DNA of 64,000 nucleotides from Deuterostichococcus epilithicus. Its lineage: Eukaryota; Chlorophyta; Trebouxiophyceae; Prasiolales; Stichococcaceae. Both the position numbers and the translations under genes were made by a program. Under the pieces are notes generated by a model that was not told where the DNA came from, did not search any database, and saw only the letters and a list, made by a program, of their open reading frames with translations. Location of the stretch: positions 248,001-312,000 of the forward strand of contig JAVTLE010000017.1 in the NCBI GenBank assembly GCA_033439295.1. Reading direction: 5' to 3'. Below are positions 1 to 12,389 of this stretch, in pieces (position 1 is the stretch's first letter; each line of letters starts with the position of its first letter).

Positions 1-3000
1 GTGGCCGCCACGGCAGTGTGCGCGGGACCTGCGAGCGACGCACCAGGGTGATCAGCATGACAGCGAGTACGATGAGGGAGGATCGGGAGCCCCTCATCTG
101 CTGCGCCTGTGCCCGCCAGCCCCCGATGACTGACGTAGCCCCCGCTACATTGCCGGCTCACCCGGGGAGGCAGCTACAGGGCTGCCCTGTAGCTAACCCT
201 TCAGCGTTGCACCAGGCACTGTGGCTGGTTACCAGAGGCGGCGGCGGATGCGGCACTCGGGTCTCACCTGCTCGGGTCTCGTCTGGGTTTGGATGCCAAC
301 GAGAAGCTGAGGACTGGGTGTGGTGCACACCTTGTCGTTGATGAGGCCCAGAGCCTCCAGGATGGCGACAGCAGAGCGCTCCATGTTCAGAGTGTACATG
401 TGGAGCCCGGGGACGTCGCCTGACTCCAGGATGCGCTTGCACATGCCCACGCCCTGGTCGATGCCGAATTTCTGCGCAGCAGGGCTCAGTCCTGATGCCA
501 GGTGCCGGCCGGCTTCTACAAGGTGTGTGCTGGCGGCGTCGGCAGTCAGTCGCACACACCAGATGCACATGCCAGGTCTGCTGGGCCGCCTCAGGCCGCG
601 CCTCGCCACATGCGGCAGCCGGCAGGCCCTGGCGCAGGGTCCAGATATGCGCCGAAGCGGCGCGCGCCATGACAGGCGCGCTGACAGGACACTACAAGCT
701 CCAAGCTCCAAGCTGCAGGTTGCTTGCTGTGCAGCCTTGGGTGGTGGCGTCGTCCGGGTGCTCGGCACGATTGCCGTGCAGAAATGGGGGGCGATGCCCT
801 GTGAGCTGCAGCGATCTTCGTCAGGCTGCAGCTGATTGCTGAGAAATGGTCAGCAGCTGTCGAGTTGGAGTTCGCACCCGGACGGCCTCATCGTTATCCT
901 TCACCGCCTCCAGCGCCTCCGCAATGTCTGCCGGGATGCGCGTCTTGCAGAAGCCGGTCATGCGCTTGAAGCCGCCGTAGGTCGTGATGGGCATGATGCC
1001 TGCGGTCCAGGACAGGGGTCAGGGGTCAGGCACCGCGGGCCAGCTCAGGGTCTGGGGACCTTGCAGGATGGCGTCACGGCCCCGGCGGCGCCCGACGTCG
1101 GTGTCGACCAAGAATGCCCTCCCGCACAGGGCGGCTCTGTCCACTCTGCCTGCAGCAGTGCACTGCCGCGAGCAAGCACCGCAGGCTCGGCTCGATTCCG
1201 GCCTTGCAGGGGGGGCTCTGCTGACGGGCTTAAGCGAGGCCCGATGCTCAACAGAGGCAGAGCAGTGCGAGCATGCACACGGGACGATAGGCGCTCTGAT
1301 GCCGCCAGAGCCCTGGCGGTTCTGAGGGCAATTCGGTGTAAGGAAGCAAGGGGTGTGAGAAGAGCGAGCCTGGGATGATGGGCACGCTGATGCCGATGGA
1401 GCGGCAGTCCTTCACGAATTGCAGGAAGACCTCCACGTCGTAGAACAGCTGCGTCACGACCACCTCACCGCCCGCGTCCACCTGCACATTCACAGAGGCG
1501 GCATCTGATAAGAGCACGGACACAGACCCATGAAGAACGACTGCGTGATGGCCACCCCGGCGCCGGCGCATACGTGTGGGCAGATGCAAGATGTGAGTTG
1601 ACAACCCACACTATCTGACAGCCCGCAAAACCTGACTTTGCATGGTTGAGAGACCTCCAGGGCATGCTACACGACCGCCTCTCCAACTACGTTGCCAACC
1701 TGTTAAACCCTAAACCCTTTCCAAGGTCTGAAGGACAAAAGTGCCCAGTGACAACATTGACATCTTGCCCACAGCTGTGTGACGGCGACCTCGGCTCCGG
1801 CATCCACCTCTGCGCATCTTGCGTACTGGCATTCAGGATGCTTGTCTGAGTGAAGGGGCGTGTGTCGGCTGTGCAGACGCCCCACAGACTGCCGACTGTT
1901 TCGGGTGCACCATGAGCGCTCTCACGCAAGACACACTGCTCGGGCAAGCGCTGAGAATGTGGCAGCGCCTGCCGCCGCCGCCGCCGTGGCGCTTGCCAGC
2001 TGCAGCAGCATGCCAGGCGCCAACTGTGCCAGGTTGCCTCTCCATGCCAGGCTGCACGCCAACCGGGAAATTGAAAAAAGGAAGAAGGGTCGATACTGCC
2101 ACACCTTCTCCTTGAGGTAGTGGACGTCCTTCCAGTATGCCTCCTTCATTTTTTCGGGATCCTCCGAGATGACGTCAGGGTGCGCCTCCGGGTAACCCGC
2201 CACCTGCAGCAGGCATGGCTTCCAAAATGTAGCGAAATGTAGAAAAGTCTGCACTGTGATGTGGTCTTCTGTTGAGCTCCGTGTGATTTCTCGGCATCCT
2301 GCGAGCAGCCGAGCATGGCTCGCCACTGACGCCAGTTTGTGCCTCTCAAAACATTGTGATTGCCAGCTAGCATTTGAGACAGAAAACCTTCTCCTCAGGC
2401 TAGCACAGCATCGCCTGCCAGCACATACGACTGCTCTCGTGCCGTTGCCGTGATCTGCATGTCTCTGTTGTGGGCATTTGGCAACGTGCTGCGAACCCCT
2501 GCTATGGGAGAAATCGCTACGCCACGCCTGCTGGCCTAGGCATGCAGAGGCCAGTGAAGGAGCATGCCTTGCTATTTGACATCAAGCACACGCCAAGTTC
2601 ATATGGTGCAGCCGATGCACCCGTCCACCAGGCTAGCGACAAGGACACATGCAGCCATTCGAGGGACATGGGCCTCATCGCTGCCATGCTGAATTGTGCG
2701 TGCAGCATTGACCGCCATGCCGTGGGGTTCTGGCGGGGAGATGCTCTGCCGCCATGCAGCAGTGTATACTGCACACAGGTGGCAGCAGCAGCACCTGAAC
2801 ACAAGTCCCTGTAAGCACGGATCAAGATGCCAAAGCAGCCGCCGTGCTTGTCGCAGATGCAATTGCTAAGGTCCAGTGCGCAGGCAAAGCAGCCAACCTA
2901 CAAATCGCAAACCCTGAAACCATGAAACCCTGGTCAGAATCTGGAGAAGCACCCACCGCGATGCCAAAATAGTCGCCGTGCTTCTCGCGGATGTACTTGA

Positions 3001-4089
3001 CGAGGTCCAGCGCGCAGGAAAAGCCGCCCTCCACCGCAGTGAAGTTCTCCTGCCCCTTGGGCGGGTCGCCGCGCAGCGCCAGGATGTTCTGAATGCCCAG
3101 CTCCTTCACCTGCAGGCGTGTGACCGGCCGGAGGCATCAGTCCCGTGGCGCTGCAAGGGTGGCGCTTCCCGGCAGAGGCCGGGAATGCCAGCTCTGGCCA
3201 CGGAGGGCCACCAATTCCGATCGGTGCACACCGAGAGCTGAGTCCTGCAAGGCTGGCAGCGTAATACTGTTGGCTTCCAGCAGCCACCACGGCGCATGGC
3301 CCGAGACAGACGCATGGCAGCCGCCCTGCAGCATGCACGCCCGCCCCCAGACGCTGGCGGCCCGGCTGCTGGCTGTTCCCCGGCTGGTGAGCACGACGTT
3401 GGTGGCCGGGGAACGGGCCGGGGTGCCCGCACGACAGCGCCGTCGGCGGCTTGCAGGCCGCAGCACTGATGTCCTCGCTGCGCCAGTTGACGCGGGGCGC
3501 CACGACGCCACTCCGCGGCATCACATGCCCACAAGGGCTGAAAGGGCTGGAAGAGCATGAATTACTCGCCTTGTTCAGGGCGTCCTCCAGCTTCTCCTCC
3601 GGCATGTTGGTGCACGTCAGGTGCATCATCGTCTCCACGCACACCTGCAGCAACCAGCACGGCAGACTCGCCGCCTAGCGTCCTCACAGGTATTCGTTGG
3701 CAAGGCTGCTTGGACCCCGGCCTCTTGCAGTTGACTCAGCAACTTGCACGCATGCAGTCAATCGGGCAACATACCATGTTCTGCATCTTGCTGGCGATGT
3801 CCAAAGTCAAGTCTGCGGTGGTGCCGCCAGCGCCCCAGGTGATGTCACAAAACAGCGGCCCCAAGCTGGCCATCCGATCCTGTCGGTCGAACAGGTTCTC
3901 CACGCCCTGCAGCGCACGGAGGCCGGTGAGAGTTTTGCAACGCAACAATGACGAGACAGGACTGCCAGCGAGATCGCCATGCCGTGTCTACGGTCGCCTC
4001 ACCTCCTCCGTGCGTGGTGGGAAGAACTCGAAGGAGAAGAAGGGCTTGCCAGTGGCAGCCACTTCCCTCATCTTATCCGCGAGCTTCAT
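1..4089 (-). CDS. MTHFR: Methylenetetrahydrofolate reductase, 5' part (C-terminus beyond left edge)
   Basis: Reduces 5,10-methylene-THF to 5-methyl-THF, feeding methionine synthesis; FAD enzyme, normally cytosolic in plants. Exons read on the minus strand: 4003-4089, 3775-3906, 3570-3644, 2957-3109, 2105-2203, 1370-1481, 878-999, 331-471 and 1-28; all phases close, giving at least 316 residues. Diagnostic stretches are [13 protein letters not shown] near residue 18, [70 protein letters not shown] and [11 protein letters not shown], i.e. the complete TIM-barrel catalytic domain. Exon 9 (TLPWRP) begins the linker to the eukaryotic regulatory domain, so the SAM/NADPH-responsive half lies outside the window. 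The start is the only ATG before the conserved block. Introns 3 and 6 appear to use GC donors. The intron at 1482-2104 contains a telomere-like motif. Confidence 0.96.
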
Positions 4090-5548
4090 GGCTGCGAGGC
4101 AAGCTGAACCCGACGCTCGCCGGTCGGCCAATCAGCGCCCGCTAAGGTACAACCGTGACTGTGTCAAAGACTGCCGCGATGCCCTCTCAGTCACAGAAGA
4201 TTATACTTTTCAGCAACAACGAATGACGCCGCACAGGTTCTGGCAGCGTTCGGCACGAAAGTCGATGAAGTTGGAACATCGTGGCAGCGCTATTTTGCGT
4301 CCCCTTCAGGCCGCCGCTGCCGCCGCCCGCCCAAGCGACCGAAATTTGCTACTGCTGTTGTCCCCGCAACTGAGGAAACGAGAACCAAAGTGCGAGATGG
4401 TGGAACTTGCTCCTTCTGTGTTGTACACAGGCTCTCAACTACTGCAAAGTCCCTGGAGGTAAGTCGCGTGGCTCTTGCTTCCGGGCGACTGCGCCCCGCG
4501 CTGCAGTCCAGCAGGTTTAGCAGCGCAGGGGATCAACACGTGTTGGCATAGGTAGGCATGTTGTGGCGGCGGCACATATAGGTGACAGGTGGGCTCAGGA
4601 GGATTCAGAGGTCCAAATCATTACCCGTATAAACTTATACACCGCATGCAGAGCTTGATCATCGATCACGTACTATTGTCCAGATGCGCTTGACCAGTGG
4701 CGCTCGAGCAAACATACCGCATGACAATGCAGCGGCGGCAGTTCGAACGAGATCACAGCGGTGCAAGCCCAGCCTGTACAGTGATGCACTCAAGTCCAAC
4801 TCGGCCACAACAATCAGCTCCATAACGTCTTGGCTAATTCGATCTGCACGAAGACCGACACTTGTCTTTGGTGCGGGGGCAGCTCCCACAGACTACCCCC
4901 TTAGATGGCTCACACCAACGATGTTATTCACCCACCCAGAGACAGACCAAACAAACTACCGAGACGCCTCTCTGTCACGCCGCGCATGCCAAGGCTGGCT
5001 GCCGTCATGTTGAGTGCATTGCTGTGGCGTGGCGTTGCCCTTTCAGCCGAAGCCGAAGGTCATACGAGCCAGAGCATATGACCTCGACAGGAGACATCCA
5101 GGCCCAGGCACTCCAAACCAAGTGCTGGTCCCAATCAAATGCTGCGGCGCCCACCCCTATCACGAAAGAGGCTTTTCCGTGCATACGACAGATGCGCAAG
5201 CAAACATGCTTGGACAGCAATGCCCAATGCAAAGAAGAATGTCAATTACCGTTGGATACTTCGCTGCTCGAAACCAATAACCTCGCTGTCTGCTGCCCAA
5301 TGAGACATGACTCTGGCCCTGGCCGCTGCTCTGGACTGCCATGGCAACGATCTGCAGGGAGCTCTTGAGCGGGCCATCACTGCTGCCGCCGCGGCTCAGC
5401 GGCGGCAGCAGTGGCTGCCCCTCTGAAAAGCAGCTTGGCAGGACCGCCAACGATCCCCATAGCAGAAGCCTTCACTCGCCCAGCAGCCGCCGCCGCGCCC
5501 CCGTAGGCAGGCAAGCGACAGCTCTGCCGCTTCCGTGCAGACAAAGGC
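4090..5548. other. Intergenic region upstream of MTHFR
   Basis: Between the MTHFR start and the stop codon of the expansin-like gene at 5549. It should hold the MTHFR promoter and 5' UTR and the expansin 3' UTR. Open frames here (for example 4862-5368) show no family similarity and no codon pattern like the neighbouring exons. The only clear structure is a hairpin at 5378-5413. Confidence 0.6.
5378..5413. repeat. Perfect hairpin, 14-bp stem
   Basis: CACTGCTGCCGCCG (5378-5391) is exactly complementary to CGGCGGCAGCAGTG (5400-5413) around an 8-nt spacer. It lies about 135 bp past the stop of the minus-strand expansin-like gene, so it may fall in the 3' UTR or the termination zone. A role is inference only. 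Confidence 0.6.
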
Positions 5549-7870
5549 CTATACGCCATGGCCCTGCCTGGTGAGGGTGCCCGCCCGGATGCGGTCCCAG
5601 ATCATCTTGTAATACCTCTTGCGCTTTGCGGCATCGTAGTCCTCAGCAGTGGTGTGCCACCACTGGCGCCAGTAGGCCCGGTTGTTCGACTGCGGCACCA
5701 GGGGCGCAAGCACGTCAGGATTTGTGGTTGACACTTGCATTGTCAGCAGATAGCATGGACACATTGCTGGGGTCCCGAGACGCCGTTCAACAATGCGAAG
5801 AGCATGCAGCCCGTGAGCATGATGCCGTCTGCTGCCCACGATGCACGCCTGAAGCCAGTGGGCCGATGCATCGCGTGCGTGGGCAGTAGCAAGCACGGCG
5901 GGAGACTGACTGTGCTTCGACTGCAGCATCCATGTGGCACATGTGTGTGTGGCGTGCAGGTGTGCAGGGTTGCCCAGGGCTCAGGGCACGCACCCCAGAG
6001 CTGCTGGCGGTCGGCGCGGGTGTTGGGGTGCTGGATGCAACGGCCTGGCGCCCTGTGTTCGGCTGCGCGACGCCACAGTCAAGGCCCGCGGGCTTTAGAT
6101 CGGCGTGCGGGTCGGGCGCGGCATCGGCAAAGGCTGGGGCAGCCTGCAGAAACAGGGCAGTGTAAGTCAGCGAGCCTGGCAAGACTGCAGAGACGACAAT
6201 CTGCTGAGTGCATTGGCCTGGCTGGCGTGCGGGCGTCTCTGTGCTGCAAAATTTACAACATTGAAAGGAGGGATGCGACGGCTCGAGGTATGTGGTGCAC
6301 CTGAGAGCCGAGGTCCTGGTCGCAATTCAGCCTCCGGTAGGAGATCTGCACATGTGAACCAAGGGGTGTTTAAAGAGGGTGCACCAGTGTAGGGCAGCCG
6401 CCGCCCATGGCCGTCAGATGTCAAATGCAAGGACAGCTGGCCAGCCTCACGGGTGACAGCGTGAACCCTCGAACGCTAGACAGGATCAGCCAGGTTGATG
6501 CTCTACTCACCGCAAAGACGCCCCATCGGGAGGTATCGTCAGCGATCTGCAAAACAGCAGCGCAGCTAGATGAGCATCGCTGCCGAGAAATACTTTGAAT
6601 GCAAATCAATTGGCTGCCATGCAGGATTCGGGAACAGCAGCAGTCTTGCGAATAGCTTTATGCATTCATGCAAACTCTGCTTGACGCACAGCGGCATTCC
6701 TGGTGCACCAACGGCGCACCTTCTCGAGGGCCCACTGGGACAAGTCCAGGTGGGGAAAGTCGCCGCAGCACCAGCGCTTGTTGCTCTCTGCATTGGCGGG
6801 GTAGTTGCAAGGGCAGGTATCCACAATCTTGACCTATGCGCACCCGGCAGGACGCGGTTAGGCACGCAAAAGAGTCTGTTTCAGAGGCCGTCACTCACAT
6901 GGAGGAGGCGTGTTTGCTTGCCATACTTGAGCCTGTTTGCGCTGGCTGACGGTCATGGACAAAAGCCAGCTTGCCCGCTCCCGTGTGCATATATATTGCA
7001 CAAGGGCATGTGCCGCCACAGATGAGGCCGGTGCCAGATGGAGTGGCAGTCACGCACCTTGACGGACTTGTCGTTCAGGCACAGGCCTGTGCGGTCGAGA
7101 GTTCCGCCGCTACCATCCGGAATGGACGCGCTACGGCACTTCACCTCCAGGCACTCCCTACAGGTAGCAGCTCCGCCAGTCGTCAGCGAAGGGTTCCACG
7201 ACAGACCGCTGCCGAAGCTCAAACAACACTCAAGCGCTCCTGTAGTTCAGATTCTTGTGCTGAGTGCAAGGTGGTGCAAGGCGAAGGTGGGAGCGCCGCA
7301 CCCGCAGTGGCCATAGAGGTCCGATTTGTCGGACACAGCGGTCACGTCGTAGCCCTGAGCAAGCTCGCCTGACCACCTGCACACATCGCAGGCGCTTAAC
7401 TGCGTCGTCTCGCACATGATGTTTGGTGCGCCGTTGGGCGGCGACATATCGGCGCCGGCTGCGTCTGCCGCACATCGGCTCTATAGTGCCAGCTCACTGC
7501 TACTGCCACAGAGCAAGCAGTCAGATCGATGCAGATGCAAGGGGGCCTTTCCCTCAGCTCGCACGCGGCGCGCTCAAGGCCGTGTGCGCCGCAGTGTGCA
7601 AGCCTTGGCTATAAATAGTTGCCTTTTTTACCAACCGCAAGTATGGCATGTCTCAGCTCTCAGTACCATGCTGATGGTAGGTCCTTACCTGTTGGGGCAG
7701 ATGAAACCGAAGCCGCAGGAGCCGGTGTTCACGCTCCATGCATCCCGGCCATAGAAGGTTGCCCGTGCGTCGGTGAAGCTGCTGTCGGTCGCCCAGTAGC
7801 AGGCGGCCGGCGACACCGACGCCAGCAGCAGCGCGATGCTTGAGGCAAGGGCCACTGAAACGCGCAGCAT
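5549..7870 (-). CDS. Expansin-like secreted protein A (DPBB domain with basic aromatic tail)
   Basis: Probably loosens or modifies wall polysaccharide without hydrolysis. Exons: 7689-7870, 7302-7376, 7058-7157, 6720-6833, 6511-6546, 6301-6345, 5994-6143, 5549-5689; all phases agree, about 280 residues. Residues 1-24 are a signal peptide (MLRVSVALASSIALLLASVS). The double-psi beta-barrel of expansin domain 1 follows: TDARATFYG, GSCGFG, YGHCGECLEVKC, VDTCPCNYPAN, WCCGD, then HLDLSQWALEK (the plant HFD motif as HLD) and WGVF..ISYRRLNC. A plant-type domain 2 (CBM63) is not visible. The protein ends in a Pro/Ala/Ser linker and a basic tail with WRQWWHTT and TLTRQGHGV. The last splice (5690-5993) was chosen because it is phase-matched and homologous to gene B. 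It is a tandem paralogue of 10448-12389 with one extra intron. Confidence 0.87.
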
Positions 7871-7873
7871 CTT

Positions 7874-7903
7874 CGGGTCGGGTCGGGTCGGGTCGAGTCG
7901 GGT
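7874..7903. repeat. CGGGT pentanucleotide repeat in the 5' UTR of expansin-like gene A
   Basis: Four to six imperfect CGGGT units lie 4 to 33 bases upstream of the start codon at 7870. On the coding (minus) strand they read ACCCG. They are probably in the leader. Confidence 0.6.
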
Positions 7904-9344
7904 GATGAGCGGGCGGAGGTGCCCGCAAGGTAGCGGCCTCCTGCAGTCGAGATACCACAGTCAAACTCATTGCAAAATTGATACGTCTGCACTGACGCTG
8001 TTTCTGAAGAATGTACAAAACGTCCGAACGCCTTTCGCAGTCAGACTCGACGTCAGTCGGTCGGGATCGTAACGGGGTCGCCACAGCCACTGCCGAACTC
8101 GCCAACACCGGAGCCGTGCGGCAGTTGCGAGTCCTTCACTCAACCGTTTCCAGTGGACTGCCAGCAGCAGCAGCGATCACGTTGGCCACAGAGCGATGGA
8201 CCAGCCGGGCGTCGAAAGGGGGAACTAGCACCAACCCCCAGCCGCAATGCTGAGATCTGCAGTCGGCTGCTGAGCGCAGGGCCGGCAAAAGGCTGATATA
8301 ACGCAATTGAAGTAAGAAAGGTGCATTCTCAGCGGGCGCAGCATGATAGGCTGCCGCAAGTGCATCCGCGGACATCCCGCAGATCGCGAGCAACAGACAT
8401 CGCGCAATCGACGCAGGACGCCGTCGCACCACTATCACCGTGTTCAACAGATTTTCAGGACATAATCGATACTGAGAGGTGCACGCCGGAGGGATCCGAC
8501 AGCAGAAACAGCGGGCGCTGCCGCGTGCACGCCGGGCGACTAACCTGCCGAGGCGCGAGGCGGTGACTTGATTGGAGCCACTGATCCACCGGCACCCACG
8601 ACCGCAGGCGGATCGGCTGAACCGCGGTGGGGAGGGGCTGTGGAAGTGTGGAATTGTGTCGACTGGGCCAAACAGTTGAGCTGGACAATTGGACGGGGCC
8701 ACGTGGCATTTGCAACTGCTGAGACCCCTTGAGGCTTGAGCGGCAAATCTGGCGGCAGCTACGAGTGGATCCAAAGCGCGGGCGTTGGGGGGTGATTTGA
8801 GGAGCACCCTGACCTGCTGGGCTATCGGAAGGGCGTCAGGTCCTCCACGGAGATACCTGATGTGGGTCCCAATAGGTGGCATACAGGTGGTGCTGTGTTC
8901 CTTCCTCCGGTGTCTCCTGCGTGACTGCTGTTGATCTGCTCCGGGCTTGTGCTTTGAGGTCAAGAACCCATCATGCGGCAGGTGCCTTGACGCGGAGCCC
9001 AGAGTGATGCATGCTCAACTTTGGAATTCAGGCGTATCAGCATGTTGGCGCCGAAGAAGCCCTCGAAGCCTGTTGAAGTGCTCTCTTGGTGGAGAGAATC
9101 AGGGGCCGGCATGCACGGGTTTGATGGCTCCCTGTGGGGAAGCTGGGCTCGCCTCTGGCGCGGCAGCTGTTTAGCAGCAGGCAGCCATCATCGTGCAGCA
9201 GGAGAGACCTCCTGCTTCGCATCTAGCACCCGCGGCAAGCCGCCCCCTGCCACGCAGCCGGTGCCCTTCCTGTCAGCCCGACCCTCAAAACAGGTGCCTG
9301 TTTGCTGTTGTGTAAACGCTCCTTGGCCGACCCCGTTTAAGACC

Positions 9345-9457
9345 CCATAGATAACCCCATCTGAGTTATGCTACCCGCTTGCTTCGTTCGGGGTGTTCTT
9401 ACCATAGATAACCTCATTTGAGTTATGCTACCCGCTTGCTTGGTTCGGGGTGTGCTT
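9345..9457. repeat. Tandem repeat, two copies of about 56 bp
   Basis: Copies at 9345-9400 and 9402-9457 both begin CCATAGATAAC and share GAGTTATGCTACCCGCTTGC, with a handful of substitutions. Intergenic. No coding or RNA signal seen. Confidence 0.85.
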
Positions 9458-10447
9458 CATCGTCGCGAGAACACTGAGCACCCACAAGACGGCCAAAGAG
9501 GCGGCGGATTTCCCAAGAACCAGCCGTGGCAGGAGCAGCGCGTCAGGGGTAGAGCCGTATCTAATGCCATAAAGCTCCAAAGCGGTGCAAGGCATCTGAT
9601 AGATCGATGGATCAGGAAAGTATCTCCCGAAGCAAGATGCTGGTGGGTGGGCAGAGCGCAATGACAGTGGTGGTTGTGAAATCGAGAGAAACATGAAGCT
9701 TGCTTTTGATTCTTACAGAGCTGGTGCTGCCAGATCAGACCGATGTGCTGCGACTCACGCCAGCAGCAGCCGATCATCATCACTTCGATGTGACACCACA
9801 TCAGCCAAGCCACAAAGCAATTGCCAACCCCTTGACACGATGTTCTCGATGTCGAGGAAAGAGGTTGGTCACGGAGTACAACAACAAGTTCACGGCAGCG
9901 CACTGCGCCATGAACTAGATCACAACTTGTCCAGAAAGAATGTCAGGCCACCATCAGTGGATGTCACACCCCGGGAATGAAACTGCCTGGTTGTGGCGCT
10001 GCAGCATGCACGCTAGCTGATCACATTGCTTGCCGCTGTGCCTTTTCAAGAGCACATGGGGCGAAGCAATGGGATGAGCGAGTGTGACTGCCCACGACTG
10101 CACAATACGCACTGAGCTGTCCTGCAACTAAGTCTGCAAATTATACGTCACCACTTACGTCACGAAGCACCCTGCCCTGCCTTGCCTGCTGAAACCATGT
10201 ACTATTTTTTCCACTGAAACCAGGATTGCTGCCTGCCTGCTGATCAAATACTCTGCTGCTAAGTGGTGCATCTACAAGAGCGCGACGGAGCAGGCCAGCT
10301 GGTGAAAGCGCCGATGCTGGGTGCTGAACCGCTCAAGGGCCGCACTGCGGCTGCGTATCGTTGCTGTCGCCGCTGCACCGGCCGCTGCCTTGCGGCGGCG
10401 GTCGGGCCGCTGCGGACCTGCTGCCGACGGCTGGGCTGTGGCGATGC

Positions 10448-12389
10448 CTAGATCTTGTGGCCGTCGCGGGTGAGCTCGCCTGCCCTGATGCGGTTCCAGA
10501 TGCGCTTGTAAATGCGCTTCTGCTTGTCCTCGGCGTAGGTGTCGAAAGTGGTGTGCCACCACTTCTGCCAGTAGGTCTTCTTCGGCGCGGTGGCGGCCTG
10601 CAAACAGAGACCAACTGGCGGTCAATTGCTGCCGTAACATCTGATGGCAAAGCAATCGCAGATCAGCCATATGAGCCAGGACATGGAGCTGCAATCTAGT
10701 GACATGGCAGGCTGGCGGTGTTCACGCGCCAGGCATGTTAGTGCAATGGAGAACTGCAGGCACTAGCAGAAGCCCGGTCATCAACTTGGGTCAGATTTTG
10801 TGTTACATCGGGCAGCGCACCGTGACAGAAGAGGCCTGAGTGGTCAGCCCACTGCGGGAGAACGACTGGGTGCTGCCGCCCTGGGTGGCGCAGTTCAGGC
10901 CAGCGGGCTTCAGGTCGGCGTGAGGGTCGGGGGCAGCGTCAGCAAACGCAGGGGCAGCCTACAGGTTGTGAGCAGTATCGAATCAGCAGCAGGAGCAGCG
11001 GCGAAATTATGCCTCCAAATCGGCAGGACCATGACAGGAGGATATAGCGTTTGCAGTTTAGACGTTTGATTATTCCGGTGGCGGCGCATTGGCACCAAAT
11101 ATGCAGGCAAGCCGAGAGGACTCGGCAAGATGCGCACGTCAGAGCCAATGTCCAGTGCGCAGTCGATCTTGCGGTAGGAGATGCCAAACACGCCCCACCG
11201 CGAGGTGTCATCAGCGATCTGCAATGGCAAGTGGGTCGTGATTAGGTCATCGCCAGCAGGTACGCTCAGTGCTCAGCCCAGTATATCCACGCGCCAAGTC
11301 CAGGCCAGCGTTGACAAGTAGCACACAGAGAACATGCCAGTAGTGCACATGGCAGCATGATTGAGCAGTGGGCACAGAGTGTGGCAGGGCGCACCTTCTC
11401 GAGCGCCCACTGGGACAGGTCCAGGTGGGGGAAGTCGCCGCAGCACCACCGCTTGTTGCTCTCGGCATTGGCAGGGTAGTTGCAGGGGCAGGTGTCAACG
11501 ATCTTGACCTGCGCAGCACGGATGAGGAGGCGTCGGTCGCAGCAACAGGCGACAGGGCTGAGCGGCACATGGGGGCAGGCCGGCGGGTCAGTGACGATAC
11601 GGGGCCCGGGGCCGCGCGCGGGGGGGGGGTCAAGAGACAAAGTGAGACGGTTTTGAAGAAAGGGAGGGAGAGGGAGAGTGAGAGAAGTAGAGTCACCTTG
11701 ACAGACTTGTCGTTGAGGCACAGGCCCTTGCGGTCCAGGGTGCCGCCGTCGCCGTCAGGAATAACAGCGCTGCGGCACTTCACCTGGAGGCACTCTCTGC
11801 AATGAGAGATGCATGACGTTAGCAGCGCGTCAAGAAGGGTGCATTCGTATGAGACAGGGGTGGGTGTCAAAAAAAAACGCATGCATTCTGAGGGCAGATG
11901 CAGCTCTGCAGCAGCCTGAGTCTTAGGACTGAGCTCTGAGGAGATAGAGGTGCCGCTGAAATACAACATGGCCCGCATTGACCTGAAGGAGAACATTGCG
12001 CACCCGCAGTGGCCATAGAGGTCGGACTTGTCGGACACAGCGGTCACGTCGTAGCCCTGCGCAAGCTCGCCAGACCACCGGTTGGGGCAGATGAAGCCGA
12101 AGCCACAGGAGCCAGTGTGCAGCGGCCAGGCGTCCCTGCAAATACAAGGTGTGCAGACGTGTAAGCTGTAGCCACAGCATAAGTACGTGATACAGCGAGT
12201 ACCATCGAGAACAAGTTCATGGCATGCGTCAAGGTGCCACAGGCAGTGGTGAGTCATGGGCACACACCGGCCGTAGAAGGTGGCGCGGGCGTCCGTCCAG
12301 GTGCTCTCGGTGGCGAAAGAGGCCGCCGGGGCGGCGAACGCCAGCAGCAGAGCTGCGGCGACTGCGAGGACTGCGGCAGAGCGCTGCAT
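10448..12389 (-). CDS. Expansin-like secreted protein B (DPBB domain with basic aromatic tail)
   Basis: Tandem paralogue of gene A with the same predicted role. Exons: 12268-12389, 12004-12135, 11697-11796, 11395-11508, 11138-11218, 10821-10958, 10448-10597; all phases close, 278 residues. Residues 1-24 form a signal peptide (MQRSAAVLAVAAALLLAFAA). The domain 1 signatures are TDARATFYG, GSCGFGFICPNR, YGHCGECLQVKC, VDTCPCNYPAN, WCCGDFPHLDLSQWALEK and WGVFGISYRKIDC. A linker (AAPAFADAAPDPHADLKPAG) almost identical to that of gene A leads to the tail with WQKWWHTTF and ELTRDGHKI. No second expansin domain is visible. The exon 11138-11218 is uninterrupted here but split by an intron in gene A; conversely the first exon of gene A is split here. 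If the intron after 10821 were retained, translation would stop at once, giving a form without the tail. Confidence 0.88.

Larger units (their letters stand above)
7871..10447. other. Intergenic region between the two expansin-like genes
   Basis: It holds the promoter of gene A on its left and the 3' end of gene B on its right. Apart from a pentanucleotide repeat at 7874-7903 and a 56-bp tandem repeat at 9345-9457 I see nothing. The long minus-strand frame at 8136-8963 has no recognisable domain and biased low-complexity content. Confidence 0.55.

Noticed and set aside
4862-5368. 168-codon open frame on the plus strand
   Set aside because: Irregular composition, no recognisable motif, no splice partners.
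7610-7618. TATAAATAG box
   Set aside because: It sits inside an intron of expansin-like gene A on the plus strand, with no gene starting after it.
8136-8963. 275-codon open frame on the minus strand
   Set aside because: It lies between the expansin genes, with no domain and no homology to neighbours; long chance frames are common in GC-rich DNA.
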